Part shown: positions 59,116 through 64,000 of the stretch, in pieces
Numbering within the stretch: the first letter of the stretch is position 1
Layout of the letters: each line of letters starts with the position of its first letter
From: Limnomonas spitsbergensis
Lineage: Eukaryota > Chlorophyta > Chlorophyceae > Chlamydomonadales
Direction of reading: 5' to 3'
DNA: 64,000 nt
Assembly (NCBI GenBank): GCA_037349105.1
Contig: JAYJMM010000109.1
Span: forward strand, 3,738,001-3,802,000
Notes under the pieces: generated by a model
What the model was told of the DNA's origin: nothing
What the model saw: only the letters and a program-made list of their open reading frames with translations
Database searches by the model: none
Translations under genes and position numbers: made by a program

Positions 59116-60730
59116 CTGCCTGATATAACTTAGCTACCGAAGCGGCCTCCCGCGTAAAGTGAGCTTAAGCCCCTGCTCGGTGCAACTTGCCGTATTCCTA
59201 TGAGGGTTAAAACCACAAACCCCAAGTGGACCTACTATGCTTCTGGCCTACAACATTACTACGTGAGCCCTCCCGCTGACACGTATGAGTGATTATTTCT
59301 TCGCATTGTAATTTAAAATAAAGAGCCCGTCAAACTGGGTTGGACGATGAAGCGGACTCGATGCTCGTGCAATGTCCCCAACCATGCCGCACCTAGACGT
59401 ATGCAAACCACCATCGAGTTCTGATTGGATTAATCAAGCTCTTAGTTCAGCAGATTGCTGGTGATAAGTCACAGCCTCTTTGACAATCCACTTAACGGCA
59501 GATAAATCACTGGTGGAGGCCTGATCCACGTTTCAAAAGCAGTATTCTTTTTAGATGATGCCGTGAGCCCTAGACGTGATGCAATTACCTACAGCAATCT
59601 GGGGGTTTCAGTGTCACACAGCCGGACCACGCCAGATTTTCTTAGGACGTCAAGATGGGGCCCAGCAGTGCAGCCATCCATGGAGAGTCAGAACATGCAT
59701 GGGTCAAGCCACTGTGACCTATTGCAATCACATTTAACTGTATCCTGATAGAATGTGATACGCTGCAGTCCTCGGTTCACTCCATGGGTACATCACACCA
59801 CACCTTTCTCAACACAGTACACACGTGACATACATCAGCATCCTTCTAGCTACTGGTAGTCGTTTACCAAGTATATCAATGGTCTTGATTCCAATAACCT
59901 GACAGATTCAGCTCCCTAGTAGTAACAGTCAACGGGTAAAGAACAGTGCATACCCGCTGGGCTAGTAGAACAGTCAACGGGTGACCATGCACAATCGGTT
60001 TACCCACAGCCAAGGCATGCACGCGAACACGCCCCTGGACAGCTGCTCCATCAAGTTGAGCGCTTGCGGACGGAGTGAGGCTCTGTGGTCTTTAGCCCTC
60101 ACCAAAATGATACCGTAGACTCAGGCCTAGTTCTTTGGTCATATAAATTTAAATGATTAAATTATGTATCCATTCCGCCAAAGGTTAAGTCTTCAAACCA
60201 TGAAATACAGGTGAATTGCTAGACCCCCATCCTTTATTCTCTGGTTTGGCCTGAGCAGAGAACGTTCAGCTGCACCGAGCAGGCTTGTGCACGCATGTTG
60301 CTGGCCTGAATGTACTCCATAAGACCATCATGCCTCAACCTTCACAACTAAATTTCCCGCTTGTGTGCCCTCCTCGAAGAAGTTGTGCCAGCGCACTGCG
60401 TGAACAGGAATCAGTCAGACACCGTAAATGGGGGTCCCAAGATAAAACAAATGCATGAAGCTTCAGGAAAGAGCTGCCCCTGATCAGGGAAATCAGCTGC
60501 ACACTGCAGCCAACAGGCTGACACAAATAGCGAGCAGACATCCATACATCTGCCTTGCCCTGGCTACTCAGTCACCCCATTCTCAACCATATGGCAAGTC
60601 CAGATAAGGGATTCTCAAAGGCCACAAGATTTCCAAAGCACGAAGCCCAACAGCTGTACGGCATTTGTGTCATATCCAGCCATACCCGACAGTCACACAT
60701 CATTCCCTCAATCACTCTTTCTCAGCTTTT
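59116..60730. other. Intergenic region upstream of TPP
   Basis: Holds the TPP promoter and the 3' UTR of the SGNH-hydrolase gene, both read leftwards. A short duplicated motif AACAGTCAACGGGT occurs near 59925 and 59970. No gene recognised. Confidence 0.55.
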
Positions 60731-63700
60731 TCAAGCGCCCATGGGCATCCGATCTTAGGTAGGTAGGCTCCATGATGTCAGCGACACATTGACACCGACA
60801 TGCATTTCACTGGCCGTCAATCGTCATACCCTCCATTCCTGCTCCTGTCCCTGTCTAGCTGCCCAGTGCTTACCTGGGCCCGCTGACTCGCTGACCATGA
60901 TGGCCATGACTTTGAACTTGTGCTCTCCGCTGCTGGTGGCCTCGGTGATAAAGATTTCCAACACACACTCCTTGTGCTGGGTCGCCTGGAGTGCGTAAGG
61001 GAGGCCACAATACGTGCGTGATAGCGAGCACAATGGCTACGTACCCTTCATTGATCATTGCAAGGCTAATTCCACAAGCTTCAACTCCACTTCCATGAGG
61101 CAACTGACAGAGTTATTTGCTCGCAGAGTGATGGACAGTGAGAGGCATTCAACATGGATATGGCTGCCATGCTCACCTTAAGGTTGGTCAGGAAAGTCTG
61201 GCTGTTCTTTTCCTCATGGTGGGCATTTACTGTCTTCTCCGCACATACACACCCAGACACACACCTGGGATGGGAGGGGGCTGTGTTACTTTCAACACAT
61301 TTCACCTGCAATGCAGCACTTCAGCTACAACCCGGCCTGAAGCCGTGGGTTCCGGGCGCAGCATGCCGAAGGGCCTAGTCCAACGGCGGTGGGCTATCAG
61401 TGCTTAATTTCAGGTAAGGCATATCGAGATTCACAATAAAACGATGGTAATCCTGATTCACTATAAAACGATGGTAAATTGACCCTGACCGGCACGACAA
61501 AACCTAGGCTAGGCAAAGATGGGCTGCTTGGAACCAAGTCATGACTAGTCCGGGGCTAGTCAAAACTTGGTTCCAAGCAGCCCATCAGTGGCCGCCCTGT
61601 ATCCCCAAACAAGTGGTCTGGTGCGCACTGGGAATAGCACTGGAAGGCGGGGTGGGGGGGGGGCGTCCAGGAAGGAGTCTGACTCAAAGAAGAGGGACCA
61701 GGTCGATACAAGGCAGCCAGATACCTCCTGATCTGATCTGGCCACTTCATGCATCGTGAGTCACAATTATATCCTTCCTGGCCTGGCTAGGTGGTCAGCC
61801 TGTTAGCAAATGGCCACATTGCTTGTAAGCTACCGTCAGAACAGCGCCCCCCCCCCTCAACACCTGTCCTGTGGTGCACCAAACTACTTTCCGCAGCACC
61901 ATCACCAGGGGGATGGGCAACCAGTGGTTCCAGGGCGATTTCCCGCCCCGGAACTGCTGGTTACCCCCCCCACCCCTGACCATCACCAAGCCCCGCGACC
62001 GCTTCCTGAAGGTGACAGGCTGACAGGGTCATGCCACCTCCAGAAAGTGGGGAATCTAAAGATCCATCAGATCTTAAGATCCATCAGATTCAAAGATCTG
62101 TCAAAGTACTTTCCCGTGCCTGTACCTGAGGATGGCTGTACCCATGTGCTGATAGGATTTGAGGTAGCCGATCTGCACCAGCACGCTGGAGTCGTTATTC
62201 TCAGACGTCCTCAAGTGCATTTCATCGGGCCACAGCTTCTTCGCTTCGCCGTCTCGCCACGTGTCGATGCGTAAGCGAATGAACGCACCTGAACATGGCA
62301 TGGGCGGAAGCATGGAGGCGAGCAAGCAGGGGACTGAGGTTCAGGGTTCTGGGTGGGGTGAGTGTAGGCAGAGCTAGTCCCCCCTTCTCCAACTAGACAA
62401 ATGAGGCCTCATGCACACCGTTCTCATTAGGCACCGTTGGGTGCAATCGTGACAATATAATGTTTCGTGCCTGTTGTGGCGCGTGCTGACCTGGCGTCAA
62501 ACCCACGTATCCCTTCTTGTTAGAGCCCTCCTCGATGAACTCGAAGCCCTGGGTGGCGTCCACCATATCCCTCATGCTTTCTCCATACACACACATTGCA
62601 GTGGTGGGTGCCACATTACCTAACACAGGCAAACATGAAACGCAGGCCTAAAGATATGGATGAAACGCAGGCCTAAAGATATGGATGATACGCAGGCCTA
62701 AAGAAATGGGTCTGAAGATATGGGTGAAATGCAGGCATGAAGATTTCCTCAGTTGTAAATGATGCTACATGTTTTGCGCATGCTATGGGCCAGGGCCACA
62801 GATGAGACAGAGGGCACATGATGATGTGGCGCATGTCATGTCCCCTGCCTTCATGCATGGGATCTGGGAGGCCCTCTTGGAGCAGCTCCTCATCTTCGAC
62901 ACTCCACGGCCGTAACACCAGGTCTATCGCTGTTTGCTGAATCAGCCGTACAGCCAGATCCGCCATGACCTTGTGGCCGAGGTCCTGTGGGGGAACAGCA
63001 AGTCGCTGCCTCGCTCGACAGCTGGAACAAACGGCACTCCGAGCTAGTTGGACTGGAATGAACAGCATGCCAGAGTAAGTTAGCCCGCATCCCCGGCCCT
63101 CCCGATTGCACCCACTTATTCCCTTCCCTCACCCTATGGCATTAATGCAACGCCATGGGCATGCAATCAGGATACAGTCTCCCCTGCAGATGTTTTTTCT
63201 TTTTTTAGTCCCCCCCCCCTTAGGGAAGTAGTCATATTTTTGCTTTCTTTAGGAGACCGAAAGCAGAGTGTCAGACACCTAAGAGCTCTCACTGCAGGAT
63301 GGATGAAGTCCTCAATCATCAGGTTTGCGTACGAGTAGGTGGATGCTCGGGGATCAAACCTCGCTGTTCTGTGAAAGGGGGCAGCAGGCTCCGTCGTGAA
63401 ACAAACTCACACAAGGCATAGGGGCGCTACGGTGGGGGTCATTCCTGGAAGCTTACTTGAATCCATGAGAGATGCACGAGTCAAGTGGCCTGATGCACAT
63501 CTGTGGAGGGATAAATCATCCCAATCGCTGCCTAGAAGGACGCAACGCTGGGTTTAGGCGCTTACCCCCCTACTCCCAGAAGGTGGGCATGGGGGAAAAT
63601 GTACTACCGGTACATATGCCCCTGTTCAGAGATTTCCTGTCCATCTCTTACACATTCCTGCCCACGCACCAAACCGCCATGGGATCACACCCATTCATAC

Positions 63701-63780
63701 CCATTCATACCTGAATGTTGCTGCCCTGATGCTGATCCATGGCAAATCGTAGTACTGTGCAAGTGATCCATACACACTTT
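60731..63780 (-). CDS. SGNH/GDSL-type hydrolase, C-terminal part (gene continues beyond right edge)
   Basis: Probable esterase of the SGNH superfamily with an extra C-terminal domain shared by algal and plant proteins; substrate unknown. Exons on the minus strand: 63780-63711 (AQYYDLPWISIRAA), possibly about 63515-63474, 63371-63291, 62984-62849, 62619-62491, 62288-62126, 61264-61177, 60985-60874, and a tentative last exon 60753-60731. The catalytic block V is visible: IEDFIHPA joined to DLGHKVMADLAVRLIQ supplies the Asp-x-x-His pair. The nucleophile Ser block would be right of the window. Downstream blocks are FEFIEEGSNKKGYVGL, IGYLKSYQHMGTA, CVSGCVCAEKTVNAHHEE and TEATSSGEHKFKVMAIMV. The join after 62849 appears to use a GC donor. 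First and last exons are least certain. Confidence 0.72.
61313..61632 (+). mobile_element. Possible split or rearranged SINE-like repeat, copy F
   Basis: Left-end similarity (CTTCAGCTACAACCCGGCCT at about 61319) and, about 240 bp on, right-half similarity (CAGTGGCCGCCCTG, AAGTGGTCTGGTGCGC near 61585-61625). Lies in an SGNH-gene intron. Weaker than the other copies. Confidence 0.35.
62637..62757 (-). repeat. ~26-bp tandem repeat against a 3' splice site of the SGNH gene
   Basis: Four to five copies of GAAACGCAGGCCTAAAGATA plus TGGAT, ending about 18 nt before the acceptor of the exon at 62619. In sense direction each unit contains a CTTTAGG that resembles an acceptor. Confidence 0.85.
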
Positions 63781-64000
63781 CTGTGGGGGATTGGCAAGGG
63801 TGGGGCACAAAACAAGGGTATAGGGAAATGCAGGGTTCATTAAATAACAAAGGTCTCTTGCACACCTGGCATTCCTTGCCATTCGCCGAGGTGGTCAATG
63901 CCGGTTGAGGAATGAGATTAAGCGTGCAATTGTGTCCCCAGATTCCCTGCTTAGTAAGCTAAGAGCATGCAATGTGCATGCACGAGCACAATGCTTCCTC
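63781..64000. other. Right window edge, SGNH gene continuation
   Basis: Upstream (5') intron and possible further exon sequence of the SGNH gene. A minus-strand frame with CQVCKRPLLF is open across 63898-63780 but has no clear splice support. The gene's N-terminal half lies beyond the edge. Confidence 0.3.

Overview
The window is nuclear DNA of a green alga, most likely a chlamydomonadalean chlorophyte. Evidence: intron-dense genes with GT-AG introns, the algal polyadenylation motif TGTAA behind several stop codons, a PAS/tyrosine-kinase-like protein kinase of the type expanded in volvocalean algae, a leishmanolysin-type membrane metalloprotease, a plastid-targeted phosphoesterase and a trehalose-phosphate phosphatase. 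GC is clearly lower than in Chlamydomonas and a short run of TTTAGGG-type telomere-like repeats is present, so a Dunaliella- or Haematococcus-like genome is possible. Genus cannot be settled from the sequence.

Seven protein-coding genes were assembled by hand from conserved protein blocks plus splice-phase bookkeeping. Five of them close as complete, in-frame multi-exon models and one more is a complete three-exon ribosomal gene. (1) 346-7539, minus: VPS16, C-terminus beyond the left edge, first exon not located. (2) 8043-19014, plus: PAS-domain protein kinase, 17 exons, 832 aa. (3) 21479-36423, plus: leishmanolysin-like (M8) type I membrane metalloprotease, 18 exons, 673 aa. (4) 37522-38401, minus: ribosomal protein eL14. 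(5) 39525-47062, minus: plastid-targeted calcineurin-like phosphoesterase, 12 exons, 608 aa. (6) 50715-52659, plus: N-myristoylated leucine-rich-repeat protein similar to LRRC57, 288 aa. (7) 55656-59115, minus: trehalose-6-phosphate phosphatase, 392 aa. An eighth, partial gene (60731 to beyond 63780, minus) encodes the C-terminal part of an SGNH/GDSL-type hydrolase. The genes are not an operon or pathway; they are independent eukaryotic genes.

The striking property of the window is its introns. Nearly every gene carries tandem arrays placed directly against a splice site, and in several cases the repeat unit contains a copy of the exon end plus the 5' splice site, or of the 3' splice site plus the exon start. 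Examples are a 55-bp array carrying about 14 copies of the kinase exon-4 donor, an exact 75-bp in-frame triplication of the kinase exon-8 acceptor, a roughly 5.5-kb 26-bp minisatellite in one protease intron, and a roughly 1.65-kb array that starts from the donor of phosphoesterase exon 4. These arrays generate the longest open reading frames in the window (up to about 1,940 codons on the minus strand), which are artefacts.

Other non-coding structure: a dispersed SINE-like family with at least five copies, a second dispersed repeat pair, a long imperfect hairpin inside a trehalose-phosphatase intron, and a marked excess of the palindrome TACCGGTA in non-coding DNA. No tRNA, rRNA or CRISPR array was recognised.
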